From: CAYGZL01 sp964354345
GTDB lineage: Bacteria; Chloroflexota; Anaerolineae; Anaerolineales; UBA4823
Assembly (NCBI GenBank): GCA_964354345.1
Contig: CAYGZL010000017.1
Coordinates: 31,401 to 95,400 of the forward strand
DNA length: 64,000 bases
Direction: 5' to 3'
In this document: piece by piece, positions 33,604 through 41,888 of the stretch
Position numbering within the stretch: position 1 is the stretch's first letter
Layout of the letters: each line of letters begins with the position of its first letter
Translations under genes and position numbers: made by a program
Notes under the pieces: model-generated
What the model saw: only the letters and a program-made list of their open reading frames with translations
The model's database searches: none
Told to the model about the DNA's origin: nothing

Positions 33604-33651
33604 CTTTTAGAGCACAATCAGTGGAATTGATCGTTTGGTTAAACAAGAAGC

Positions 33652-33666
33652 CGTCCAAAGTGGACG
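33652..33666 (-). terminator. Terminator-like hairpin of the small unit
   Basis: The minus strand reads CGTCCACTTTGGACG, a 6-bp stem with a 3-base loop (or 5 bp with a 5-base loop), followed by GCTTCTTGTTT. It ends the small unit before the HtrA promoter. The stem is short and the T-run is broken. Confidence 0.5.
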
Positions 33667-33688
33667 ACTCCTTGCGCGCTGCGGCTCC

Positions 33689-33748
33689 CTATCGAATAAG
33701 ATCGAGGAGGGTTGCCGCAGCGCTGGGTTGGTTACTACTATTATCCAT
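33689..33748 (-). CDS. 19-residue peptide ORF with strong ribosome site
   Basis: A 20-codon frame (ATG at 33748-33746, TAG at 33691-33689) encodes MDNSSNQPSAAATLLDLIR. GAGGAGGTG (33765-33757) gives an AGGAGG with 10-base spacing, stronger than most genes in this window. A near-consensus promoter lies 80 bases upstream. The codons overlap the strong GC stem-loop. It could be a small protein, a leader peptide controlling the RNA, or a chance ORF. No hydrophobic segment and no known family were seen. Confidence 0.45.
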   Translation of the reverse strand: MDNSSNQPSAAATLLDLIR

Positions 33749-33828
33749 CGTGGCAACACCTCCTCTCTTGTGGGATGGCGAGAAGAGAGACGTAGATCCT
33801 GCATAGGATTGCAGGGTACGTGGCGGAT

Positions 33829-33856
33829 AGTATACCCGAATTGGGTGAAATGTCAA
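33829..33856 (-). promoter_or_regulatory. Near-consensus promoter of the small unit
   Basis: On the minus strand TTGACA (33856-33851) is a perfect -35, and TATACT (33834-33829) differs from consensus by one base; the spacing is 16. This is among the strongest promoter matches in the window. The transcript would start near 33822. Confidence 0.7.
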
Positions 33857-33967
33857 TGCTAACAATTCTGGGCAATATTGGGGACTTATTTTCAAGGCTT
33901 ACTGCATCCCAGGTCATTCGGCTTATGGAGTCGTGGATTGCACCAGATGCATCCCCGCTGCGGCAAA

Positions 33968-34243
33968 TTACGTATAGGCTGCCTCCGCCTGTGCCGTATA
34001 ATCTACAACAACGGCAGCAACCAGGGCATGTCCTATGCTGCCTAACATCACATGATAAGGCCAGATGGTCAAATCGTATTTCCCATGCTGTTTGAGCTGC
34101 GCAGGGTCGTCAGCAGCCGGCGATATATGGTATTGGTGCGCCTGCTGGCGGGCTTGTTCTGCCCGTTCCGGGTAAGGTACGCGCCAGATTTCATCCACGC
34201 GGAATGGATCATAAAAGGCGGGGATAGGTAGTTCAATAACCAT
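33968..34243 (-). pseudogene. Internally deleted cysteine hydrolase (isochorismatase-like) remnant
   Basis: This 91-codon frame joins two ends of a longer family. Residues 1-47 (MVIELPIPAFYDPFRVDEIW and on through RVPYPERAEQA) match the N-terminus of long nicotinamidase/isochorismatase-like cysteine hydrolases as I know them. Residues 50-77 (GKYDLTIWPYHVMLGSIGHA) match their late conserved block. The central domain with the catalytic Asp, Lys and Cys, expected to be about 130 residues or more, is absent, and the C-terminal block after GHAL is also lost. The join falls near 34100 and keeps the frame open. It follows the P-type ATPase by 13 bases. It cannot be catalytic as read. Confidence 0.75.
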
Positions 34244-34256
34244 GCATCCACTCTGC

Positions 34257-36746
34257 TTAAGTCTGGCGAGGTTTAGCAGTCGCAGGCAACGCCGGTCCTT
34301 CTAAATCCACATCCAGATAGTGATCCAACAAGCGTTTACGCCAGGCATACCGTAGTGAGAAGATCCAGGCAATGACGGCTCCAAAAATCACAAAGTAATC
34401 TCTCAAGTTTGGTAACAAATCGAGCCCGAAGAAGCTGCGCAGGACGGGAATATTGACGCCGATCAGGAAAAAGATCAGGAGGACCACAGCCAGGATGGAG
34501 GGTCGGGGATCATCCGCCAGCTCATCCCCGCCAACCCAGAACTGCTTCGGCGGTTCTACGAAAATTAAAAGGATAAAACCGGTCAAGGCGGTCAGGTAGG
34601 TTAAACCTAATTGGGCGATGACGTAATCATGAGTTGTCAACATGAAGTAAAGGTAAACCCCCACTCCGAAAATAATATTCAAAATCATGGCTGGGGCGAC
34701 AAAGTGAATCATTCGCCGTGTCAGGTCTGCCCGTGCACCAGGGCCTGGTCGCGCCCACCAGGCCAGGAAAAATGCGGGGATGGCGAGGGTTAGTGCAGAG
34801 ATGATCGCATTTTGGCCAGGCGTGTAGGGAAAACCCTCTCCCACCAGACCGATCGCGATGATAAAAACCGCCAGTGATAAAATACTGGTCAGATAGAGCT
34901 TTAATACATCCCGCTGACCGTTCAAGATCCGTTGTCCTTCCAGGAAGGCTTTTGGTAGTGCTGCGAAGGAGTCATTCAGTAAGATGATATTCGCCACCGA
35001 CCGCGCCGCCTGACTGCCGCTTTGCATGGCGATGCCGACATGGGCTTGTTTCAAGGCAAGGACATCATTCACGCCGTCCCCCGTCATGGCTACGTAATGA
35101 CCCAAACCACGCAAGATACCCACCAGGCGATCTTTTTGTTCCGGGGTGATCCGGCCAAAGATGGTAGTTTCCTGAACAACCCCCGCTAAGGTGGCGTCAT
35201 CCATCTGGTCTATTTCCGCGCCTGACACAATCTTCAATGGTCGTCCTTCCTCCCCGAGGCCTGCCTGGCGCGCCAGGGCCGCCACGGTTTCGGGACTATC
35301 TCCGGAAATTATCTTTAATGTGATGCCGGCCTGCCGGAAATTTGCCAGGGTCTGGACCGCTTCTGGGCGGAGGATGTCACTTAAAACCACCCAGGCCAGC
35401 GGAATCAGACCGTCAGGTAAGGTGACTTCACCCTCGGAGGTATGAAGGGGTTGAATCTCGGGGAGATATGCCAGGAACAGAACCCGCAATCCCTGGTCAG
35501 TCCACTGGAACGCTTGCTCGAGTAACCGTTGCGGGGAATATAAGTGAGGTAGGAGGAGCTCCGGTGCACCGAGAACATAAACGCCTCGCAGTCCATCCGT
35601 CCGATCAGCCGGCTCAAAGGACAGGGCGCTATATTTTCTTGAGGAGGAGAATGGGATCTCTTCTAAAACTACCTGGGGAGAACCCGCACAGGTTTGAGCG
35701 ATTGCCTGGCTGGTAGGATTGGTTGCTGTAATACTGTGCGTATAAGTGCCTAAGATCCGGCGGAGTTTTTCTTCGGGGAAGAGTTCGTTTGCCAGGGAGA
35801 TTACTTGCTCCAGGCGAAGCTGGTTAGTGGTTAGCGTGCCGGTTTTATCGATGCATAGCACGGTTACATGACAAAGCGACTCGACTGCATTGACTTGTTG
35901 AACCAGAGCGCCTTGATTGGCGATACGGACTGCACCCAGGGCATACGCCAGAACGATCATCAGGAACAGGCTGCCGGGGGCTAACCCAAAAACCACCGAC
36001 GCCCGGCGCATCGATTCGAGCAAAGTTAAATCCGCACTGACCAGGTTACGAACAATGATAATGGCGCCAAAGAATAAAACGACGATCAACAATACCCGGA
36101 TGACCAGATTGACATTCTGTTGTAATGGGGTGGTGTGTTCTTTGAATGTGCGCGCGCGGGTGGTTAATTGACTGGCCCAGCTATCAGCTCCGACTTTTGT
36201 GGCCCGGTAAACCGTCTGACCATTCACGACAAAGCTTCCTGAGAGCAGGGGACTACCGGTTGCTCTGGTAACTGGATCACTTTCGCCCGTCTGCAACGAT
36301 TCGTCAACATCAATGCTCCCTGATCCGACCACCTCCCCATCCACCAGGATCTGGTCGCCCGGTCTGACGATCATGAGGTCATCCAGGACGATTTCATCAG
36401 GCGCGATATCACGCTCATGACCCTCGCGCAAGACGTGCGCCGTGGGGCGGGTCAATAGAGCAATCTGATCAAGTTTGCGTTTTGCGCGCACTTCCTGAAT
36501 GGTGGAGATAATGACATTCAATACCGCTGTACCAACGGTGACGAAGGCTTCCTTTGGACTGCCCAGGATGGCTATCGCCAGACCAATGCTGAAAAGAACA
36601 ACATTGAAGAATGAAAACAGGTTTCGTCGTAGGATTTTGCCATAAGTAAGGTTGGTCGGGGGATGAAGATAATGCCCCTGACCTTCAGCTCGGCGTCGCT
36701 CAGCTTCTTCCTCGGTTAAGCCCATCCATTGGATTGTTTCGGTCAT
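34257..36746 (-). CDS. P-type cation-transporting ATPase
   Basis: Encodes 829 residues. The actuator TGES motif is at 153-156, the phosphorylated Asp at 300 (CIDKTGTLT), and the hinge motif is GDGVNDVLALKQAHVGIAM. About ten transmembrane helices are visible. Helix 4 reads GLAPGSLFLMI where calcium pumps have PEGL, so ion specificity is uncertain; it resembles the HAD-IC ATPases of actinobacteria and Chloroflexota usually called cation-translocating. There is no heavy-metal N-terminal domain. The ATG overlaps the end of the PfkB kinase gene in ATGA, so they are coupled; the hydrolase remnant follows. Confidence 0.92.
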   Translation of the reverse strand: MTETIQWMGLTEEEAERRRAEGQGHYLHPPTNLTYGKILRRNLFSFFNVVLFSIGLAIAILGSPKEAFVTVGTAVLNVIISTIQEVRAKRKLDQIALLTRPTAHVLREGHERDIAPDEIVLDDLMIVRPGDQILVDGEVVGSGSIDVDESLQTGESDPVTRATGSPLLSGSFVVNGQTVYRATKVGADSWASQLTTRARTFKEHTTPLQQNVNLVIRVLLIVVLFFGAIIIVRNLVSADLTLLESMRRASVVFGLAPGSLFLMIVLAYALGAVRIANQGALVQQVNAVESLCHVTVLCIDKTGTLTTNQLRLEQVISLANELFPEEKLRRILGTYTHSITATNPTSQAIAQTCAGSPQVVLEEIPFSSSRKYSALSFEPADRTDGLRGVYVLGAPELLLPHLYSPQRLLEQAFQWTDQGLRVLFLAYLPEIQPLHTSEGEVTLPDGLIPLAWVVLSDILRPEAVQTLANFRQAGITLKIISGDSPETVAALARQAGLGEEGRPLKIVSGAEIDQMDDATLAGVVQETTIFGRITPEQKDRLVGILRGLGHYVAMTGDGVNDVLALKQAHVGIAMQSGSQAARSVANIILLNDSFAALPKAFLEGQRILNGQRDVLKLYLTSILSLAVFIIAIGLVGEGFPYTPGQNAIISALTLAIPAFFLAWWARPGPGARADLTRRMIHFVAPAMILNIIFGVGVYLYFMLTTHDYVIAQLGLTYLTALTGFILLIFVEPPKQFWVGGDELADDPRPSILAVVLLIFFLIGVNIPVLRSFFGLDLLPNLRDYFVIFGAVIAWIFSLRYAWRKRLLDHYLDVDLEGPALPATAKPRQT

Positions 36747-37720
36747 CCTGGCCTCCCCGACATCGCAGATCCAAGGAGCTGATTAACTGCAGTCCGGTCC
36801 GGATTCCCTTCCATCGGTCCGAATTGGGTGACTGCCAGAGCGCCGGCTGCGTTAGCAAACTGCCCGGCGTGCTCCAACGATTGGTTTTCCAGCAAGGCAA
36901 CCGTCAGGCCGCCGCAAAAGGCATCTCCCGCTCCGGTGGGATCAACTTCTGTCACGGGAAAACCTGGTATTTCGAGGGTTTGATCGGCGGTGTATATCCG
37001 GCTGCCATGGCGACCCATCTTTAATACTACCAGCTTACCCTGGGCCACCCAGAGCCGGCAGCCTTCTGCATCGCTGGCTGCGCCGGTAAGCATCGCGGCT
37101 TCACCGAGGCTGGGTAGAAGCACATCGGCCCGGGCAATTGCCGGTTGGCACAACTCACGGATTTGTTCTACCGATAGCAGTTCGGGACGCAGGTTGGCAT
37201 CGAAACTCACCTTTGCTCCGGTGGGTAACACCTCCATAGCGCGCAGGCAGGCCAGTCGAGAAGACAGCGAGACCGACAGGTTACATCCAGTCAGATGTAG
37301 CCAGCGACAGTTTTGGAAATACGCCGCGTTAACATGTTGGGGACCGAGTTGTCCTGCGGCAGCATAACGCCAGTGATAAAGGAACTTCCGGTGGCCACCA
37401 CTGAAGTAAGCCACGAAGGCTACTCCGGTGCTTTGTCCAGGGAGGATGACTACCTGGGATGCATCCACGCCATCCCGTTCAAAACGGTTAAGCAAACAAC
37501 ACCCAAAATCATCCGGTTCTCCTTCCATCGTTCCACCGATCGCGCCAATGAAACCGGCCGGGTGACCCATCCGGGCGACTGCATCGATGTAGATGGGGGT
37601 GTCGCCGCTGGGAAAAGGTCCAGCGAAGGTGCCAGGACGATCGAGTGGTTGGTCTAAATCGGTCCGCATCACCTCGACTAACAGGTTTCCAATGGAGATA
37701 ACTTCAGGATATCCAGCCAT
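36743..37720 (-). CDS. PfkB-family carbohydrate kinase
   Basis: Encodes 325 residues. The N-terminal SIGNLLVEVMRTD, the substrate-site stretch FPSGDTPIYIDAVARMG, and the C-terminal VDPTGAGDAFCGGL with its anion hole and catalytic Asp identify the ribokinase/PfkB family. It phosphorylates a sugar or nucleoside with ATP. The substrate is uncertain; the N-terminus resembles sugar kinases, not FruK. It lies 26 bases after the YcxB-like gene and overlaps the ATPase by four bases. Confidence 0.88.
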   Translation of the reverse strand: MAGYPEVISIGNLLVEVMRTDLDQPLDRPGTFAGPFPSGDTPIYIDAVARMGHPAGFIGAIGGTMEGEPDDFGCCLLNRFERDGVDASQVVILPGQSTGVAFVAYFSGGHRKFLYHWRYAAAGQLGPQHVNAAYFQNCRWLHLTGCNLSVSLSSRLACLRAMEVLPTGAKVSFDANLRPELLSVEQIRELCQPAIARADVLLPSLGEAAMLTGAASDAEGCRLWVAQGKLVVLKMGRHGSRIYTADQTLEIPGFPVTEVDPTGAGDAFCGGLTVALLENQSLEHAGQFANAAGALAVTQFGPMEGNPDRTAVNQLLGSAMSGRPG

Positions 37721-37746
37721 GCGGCCTCCATACCTGGATGGTGGTT

Positions 37747-38307
37747 TTATTTTCCCGCTCGTTTGGCGGGCAGGGATTGTTGTAACAGGCGTCGCATCCG
37801 TTCGACCTGAATATCCCCCCTCATGGCGGATTTTGGAAGGATAAAGAAATCCTGTTCGGTGGTAAAAAGTAAAACGAATACCCGGCGATCTTCCAGGAGT
37901 TTTCGCAGACGTTTTAGCGGGATTTCGATTGCGCTGGCGCTCCGGCGGGAAGGACTGTCTCTACTGGCGACATCTTCGCGGGTTAAATACATTTGTTCTC
38001 CGGCTACTTCGAGCTGGTAGCGTGGTTTCCATTCCTTATTGAAACGAAAGTCCAGGTAGGGCGTCACCAGGTAGAAAAGAAGTGGAACAGCGCAAAAGAA
38101 CAGCGTTGCCAGTAATGGCAATCCCCATCCCAGGCTGGTCCAGAATCCTAAGCCGGGTATAAACTGCTGCACCGCGAGCAAAACCAGCGCGGCCAGGCCG
38201 ATAAAGAATACCAGGCGCAGGCGATTGCTGCTACGGAAGCGCAGACGCTGGGCAGAAACGACTTCTGCTTGCTGATATTGAAAATTGAAAGTTAAACCCT
38301 TAGGCAT
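37747..38307 (-). CDS. YcxB-like membrane protein
   Basis: Encodes 186 residues from the ATG at 38307; the longer frame overlaps the oxidoreductase and is rejected. After a short N-terminal strand (LTFNFQYQQAEVVSAQRLRFR) come two helices (LVFFIGLAALVLLAVQQF and LGWGLPLLATLFFCAVPLLFYLV), then a beta-rich domain with LEVAGEQMYLTRED and VFVLLFTTEQDFFILPKSAM, the pattern of YcxB-like C-terminal domains. Function is unknown; the domain resembles a PH-like fold. It lies 35 bases after the CrtI-like gene. Confidence 0.8.
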   Translation of the reverse strand: MPKGLTFNFQYQQAEVVSAQRLRFRSSNRLRLVFFIGLAALVLLAVQQFIPGLGFWTSLGWGLPLLATLFFCAVPLLFYLVTPYLDFRFNKEWKPRYQLEVAGEQMYLTREDVASRDSPSRRSASAIEIPLKRLRKLLEDRRVFVLLFTTEQDFFILPKSAMRGDIQVERMRRLLQQSLPAKRAGK

Positions 38308-38342
38308 TGTATCGCTGAGTAAATCAGAATCATTTTGAGTAT

Positions 38343-39869
38343 TTAGATATCTTCTTTGAGAATGGCTTTGACGGTCTGGGCTGCGCCCAACATTACATTT
38401 TGCACTCCGCCGCCGCTGATGCTTTGTGCCCCAACAAACCACAATCGTTGGATAGGGGTACGATGCTTCGGGGGTTTGTTGCCCAGGATGGGCGGTGCCC
38501 CACCGAAGGAGTGATGTCCCAGGTGGGTGCGCTGGCGGAAATCATTGGGAGTCAGGATCAGGCGCGTCAGGGTATGCGCGCGCAGTCCCGGCATATATCG
38601 TTCTGCTTCTGCGACCAACTGATCAGCCAATTCCTCGCGTTGCTCAGTCCAATCGCCTTCTGCTAACCGATCTGGGGCAATGGTATAGATTGTGACGGCG
38701 TGGTGACCCACGGGCGCCATCTCGGGTGAATGCAACGACGGCACGTAGATCAGGAAGCCTTCCCGACCTGCGTGGAATATTCCTGCACGCAGTCGGTCAA
38801 TACCGCCTGCCAGATCGGTCGTAAGGTAGTAATAGCATAATGCAGCAGGTTGGTAAGGGATCGGGTTAAAGTCAATCCCCAGGTGAACCATCAATACCGA
38901 TTCCATGTAGCGACATGCTTCCAGATCCTTAATCATCTCCGCTGGTAGATGCTGATGACCTACCAAACCGAAGAAAGTATCGGTGGCTCCTCCACTGGCG
39001 ATCACTAAATCAGCCGGCTCAAAGCGCCCATTAACTTCCACTCCTTGCGCCTGACCATCCTTGATGACAATTCGTTCGACAATGGTACTGGTAATAACCT
39101 GTCCGCCTGAACCAGTGACGGCGCCCAAAACAGCCTGTACCAATCTATCACAGCCGCCCCGGATAAAATTCCAACCGCTTCGGGCGCTGGTGGCGCCTGG
39201 TTCGACCGGTATGCGCTGATCAAAAGCAGTCTCCAGGTGGATAAGGGGCACACCCAGGGCGGGAAACTCACTCGGCTTGGTGACGAAATCGGCGACGATC
39301 CCGGTCAAGATAGTTTTAATCTCCTCCCGGTGGAAATAATGGTCCATCAACTGACTGGCAGTCCAATTTCGTTTCGCCCTGACTTTTTGAAACACCAGCG
39401 CCAGTTGAACCTTACGGAGTAGGCGCGTCAGGCCAGTGGCGGTCTGTGACTGCCTCGCTAACGAAACCAGGTCGAGTATCTGGTCATAAAAATGGTAATA
39501 ACGATCGAGTGCTGGTGCGTCTTCGGGAAACTCCTTCTTCAGGCGCTCTCGCCGCCAATAGGGTCCCTGGTACTCAACTGGTTTCCAAAGCGCAAGGTCA
39601 TTGAGTACCAATCCCCGGTCCGCAGGTATAACGGGCACCTGGTCGGATACACCCAACTCCTCCAGGATGCGCCTGGCCCGGTCACCCGGTCCGAATCCTT
39701 CCAGGAGCAACGGACCTAAATCCCAGTTATAGCCGTCCTGTTTCAGTGTGGTTGTGACACCGCCTGGCGTAGGAAACTGCTCATAGATGGTGACCGCATG
39801 TCCTGCCTGCACCAGATACGCTGCAGCAGTCAGGCCAGACATGCCCGAACCAATAACAATGGCTTTCAT
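38343..39869 (-). CDS. CrtI/phytoene desaturase-like FAD oxidoreductase
   Basis: Encodes 508 residues. The FAD-binding motif VIGSGMSGLTAAAYLVQAGH starts the protein, GGVTTTLKQDGYNWDLGP follows, and the C-terminal RLWFVGAQSISGGGVQNVMLGA is typical of the CrtI/CrtN/RetSat group. These enzymes oxidise, desaturate or isomerise isoprenoids. No crtB or other carotenoid gene is nearby, so the substrate is open. Its ATG follows the stop of the upstream NTF2-like gene after one base. Confidence 0.88.
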   Translation of the reverse strand: MKAIVIGSGMSGLTAAAYLVQAGHAVTIYEQFPTPGGVTTTLKQDGYNWDLGPLLLEGFGPGDRARRILEELGVSDQVPVIPADRGLVLNDLALWKPVEYQGPYWRRERLKKEFPEDAPALDRYYHFYDQILDLVSLARQSQTATGLTRLLRKVQLALVFQKVRAKRNWTASQLMDHYFHREEIKTILTGIVADFVTKPSEFPALGVPLIHLETAFDQRIPVEPGATSARSGWNFIRGGCDRLVQAVLGAVTGSGGQVITSTIVERIVIKDGQAQGVEVNGRFEPADLVIASGGATDTFFGLVGHQHLPAEMIKDLEACRYMESVLMVHLGIDFNPIPYQPAALCYYYLTTDLAGGIDRLRAGIFHAGREGFLIYVPSLHSPEMAPVGHHAVTIYTIAPDRLAEGDWTEQREELADQLVAEAERYMPGLRAHTLTRLILTPNDFRQRTHLGHHSFGGAPPILGNKPPKHRTPIQRLWFVGAQSISGGGVQNVMLGAAQTVKAILKEDI

Positions 39870-39870
39870 G

Positions 39871-40296
39871 TCAGCGCAGGGTCATCTTGGTAATTTTACC
39901 GTTTTGGACAGTAGCCTCGCCCTGGGCAGCCTCCGAGGCTGCAGTTCCATTTTTATAGACTTTAAAGTTGAAGGTTACTTGATTGCCGTTGGCTGTCACT
40001 TCAACCGCCTCAAATTGAAAGCCGTCATTGGCGCGTTCTTCTATGTATGCCCGTACCTCACTGGCTCCGTTCAAAGTCGCCTGTGGATTTTCGAAGACAA
40101 CATTGGCGCTGACAGTTTGCATCGCGCCATCAATATCCAGGGCGCTTCGGTTGATAAAGAAAGCACGCACAACCGAAGCCGGATCTTTCGGATCAACTGT
40201 GATCGCAGTGATTGGGAGCGGTGTACCATCCCCACTGCAGGCTGTGAACATCAGGACAATCACGATCAAAATTGCCAGAAAATGAAACTTATTCAT
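39871..40296 (-). CDS. NTF2-like (SnoaL-type) lipoprotein
   Basis: Encodes 141 residues. MNKFHFLAILIVIVLMFTAC ends in a lipobox, so it is probably anchored at Cys20. The rest (DPASVVRAFFINRSALDIDGAMQTVSANVVFENPQ onward) resembles the NTF2/SnoaL cone fold. The start at 40296 has AAGGATG just upstream. It heads a run of five tightly packed minus-strand genes (lipoprotein, CrtI-like, YcxB-like, PfkB, ATPase) and the hydrolase remnant. Confidence 0.8.
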   Translation of the reverse strand: MNKFHFLAILIVIVLMFTACSGDGTPLPITAITVDPKDPASVVRAFFINRSALDIDGAMQTVSANVVFENPQATLNGASEVRAYIEERANDGFQFEAVEVTANGNQVTFNFKVYKNGTAASEAAQGEATVQNGKITKMTLR

Positions 40297-40400
40297 ATTA
40301 CATCCTTCTTTATGAACTCTATTTATTCCAGGATTGGGATCTGGTAAGGTATCCAATGCCCGTTTATCCAGGTGAGGGAATTATAATTCAGAAGAATAAA

Positions 40401-41756
40401 TTAATCTTGCCTCTGACTGGCCAGTTCAGCCACCAGGCGGGCGTGACTCTGCCGGGTGATCGGGAATTTTATTAACAATGGCAGGCTGATCAGGATGGCT
40501 ACTGCGGGTACCAGGGCAAAGAACAGCCGGATGCCCAATAAGGCTTGCGGGGTTTGCTCAGCATTGGCAACATAACCAAACCAGGCGAGTGACCAGCCAC
40601 TGACCGCCACACCGAGAGCGTTCGTGAATTTTTGTGAGAGCGCCCAAATACCAAAGTAGATCCCCTCCCGTCGTTCACCGGTCATTTTCTGGTCATATTC
40701 GACTACATCCGGCAGCATACTCCAGGGGAACACCCACTGCCCGGAGAAACCAATCCCCGCCACGATGGCTACAATGAACACTGCAGCAGTCGGTTGGTGT
40801 GGGAAGAAGAAAGTCGTTGTCACTGCAGCGGCAGCGATAAATAAACCCAACGCATAGGCGGGACCTTTGTTTACACGCTCGGATAACTTCTGGCTTGGGA
40901 TCAGGAAAACACCGATCGCTACCAGCATTAATAAAAGCACAACTGGTACCGCGTCCTTCATATTCAGTTGATAAATAATGTAATATGGGACGAGTGAGGT
41001 GAGTAACGTAAAGCTGAAACTGGTGATCGTAAAAGCCACCAACATGATAACGAAAGGTCGGTTGCGAAAGGTGGTCAAGATGGCTTTTAACGGAGGGAGG
41101 TGTGAGACTTGGGTGGCGACCCTGGTTGGTTCGCGCACAGTAAAGGCAGTGGTTAGGATGGCGGCTGCTGCGACTATGCCAAAGAAGGCGCCTGTCCCGC
41201 TCCAGGAGGCCTGCAGATTCCAACCCAATAATTTTCCGATTTGCCCGGCGATGACAGTGGTGCTGGCAGCGCCGAGGATATATCCCAGAACACTAAAAAT
41301 CATGCGGATGGCGGTCAGGCTGGTGCGTTCGCCATAATCCTGCGTTAACTCAGCGCTCATCGCGTAGTACGGTACGCTGGACAGGGTGTGAAATGTGTCC
41401 CAGAGCAGGAATGTACCCAGCACAGCCAGGAAAGCGGTAACCCCGGTCAATCCCTTGGGGAGGGACAGCGCCAGCCACACTGCCAGACCGAGTGGGATCG
41501 CCCCGCAAAACATATAGATTCGTCGCCGGCCAAAACGGGAGCGCGTCCGGTCTGATAAATAACCAATAATTGGGTCATTGAAGGCATCCCAGGTCAGCTT
41601 GCCCACCAGCAGAGCGCTGCCCGCGATTGCCGGATTGATGCCGGCCACATCGGTGTAATAGAATAAAATGAAAAATTGCACGACAGAACTTAATAATGCG
41701 ATGCCCAGATCCGCCACACCGTAACGCACCTTTAATCCAATCGATAACTTATTCAT
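40401..41756 (-). CDS. GPH-family sugar:cation symporter
   Basis: Encodes 451 residues with twelve helices. KVRYGVADLGIALLSSVVQFF and LTWDAFNDPIIGYLSDRTRSRFGRRR are diagnostic of the glycoside-pentoside-hexuronide (MelB-like) transporters, with the Asp/Arg-rich loop after helix 2. It couples sugar uptake to a cation across the cytoplasmic membrane. The divergent neighbour is a NahK-like sugar kinase, suggesting a sugar-uptake-and-phosphorylation pair. GAGAGG precedes the start, and a palindrome lies just downstream of its -10. Confidence 0.92.
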   Translation of the reverse strand: MNKLSIGLKVRYGVADLGIALLSSVVQFFILFYYTDVAGINPAIAGSALLVGKLTWDAFNDPIIGYLSDRTRSRFGRRRIYMFCGAIPLGLAVWLALSLPKGLTGVTAFLAVLGTFLLWDTFHTLSSVPYYAMSAELTQDYGERTSLTAIRMIFSVLGYILGAASTTVIAGQIGKLLGWNLQASWSGTGAFFGIVAAAAILTTAFTVREPTRVATQVSHLPPLKAILTTFRNRPFVIMLVAFTITSFSFTLLTSLVPYYIIYQLNMKDAVPVVLLLMLVAIGVFLIPSQKLSERVNKGPAYALGLFIAAAAVTTTFFFPHQPTAAVFIVAIVAGIGFSGQWVFPWSMLPDVVEYDQKMTGERREGIYFGIWALSQKFTNALGVAVSGWSLAWFGYVANAEQTPQALLGIRLFFALVPAVAILISLPLLIKFPITRQSHARLVAELASQRQD

Positions 41757-41782
41757 GTTGTATGCCTCTCGTTGTTTGAATT

Positions 41783-41815
41783 CACCTGCCTGGCAGGTGG
41801 ATGGGCTGAATTATA
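41783..41815 (-). promoter_or_regulatory. -10 and palindromic operator candidate for the GPH symporter
   Basis: Minus-strand TATAAT (41815-41810) predicts a start near 41803. Directly downstream, CACCTGCC-T-GGCAGGTG (41783-41799) is a perfect 8-1-8 palindrome. A repressor bound there would block transcription, or the RNA could form a short hairpin before the ribosome site. No good -35 is visible. Confidence 0.55.
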
Positions 41816-41854
41816 ATGCGGGTTGATATATAGGAAGGAATCCGATTCAGCCTG

Positions 41855-41860
41855 TATAAT
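41855..41860 (+). promoter_or_regulatory. -10 element of the NahK-like kinase gene
   Basis: TATAAT lies 29 bases before the ATG at 41889, whose ribosome site is GGGAG. The -35 is unclear. It is divergent from the GPH promoter, 40 bases away. Confidence 0.45.
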
Positions 41861-41888
41861 ACACAATAGACTTTCCCGGGAGAATTCC

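Larger units (their letters stand above)
33640..33822 (-). ncRNA. Structured small transcript, candidate sRNA or leader
   Basis: The predicted transcript of about 185 bases lies between the promoter at 33829-33856 and the hairpin at 33652-33666. On the minus strand it has, in order: a hairpin with stems ACGTA/TACGT and CCTGCA/TGCAGG; a CTCTCTT/AAGAGAG stem that would occlude part of the ribosome site; a 10-bp GC stem (33714-33723 with 33676-33685) with further CCCT/AGGG and TCGA/TCGA pairs inside; and the final hairpin. It contains a 19-codon ORF. It matches no RNA family I recognise (not RNase P, tmRNA or SRP). Expression is inferred from the promoter and terminator pattern only. Confidence 0.45.

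Noticed and set aside
33640..33822. Identity of the small RNA as RNase P, tmRNA, SRP or 6S RNA
   Set aside because: It lacks the conserved core sequences of RNase P, tmRNA and SRP, and its ends do not pair as a single 6S-like rod.
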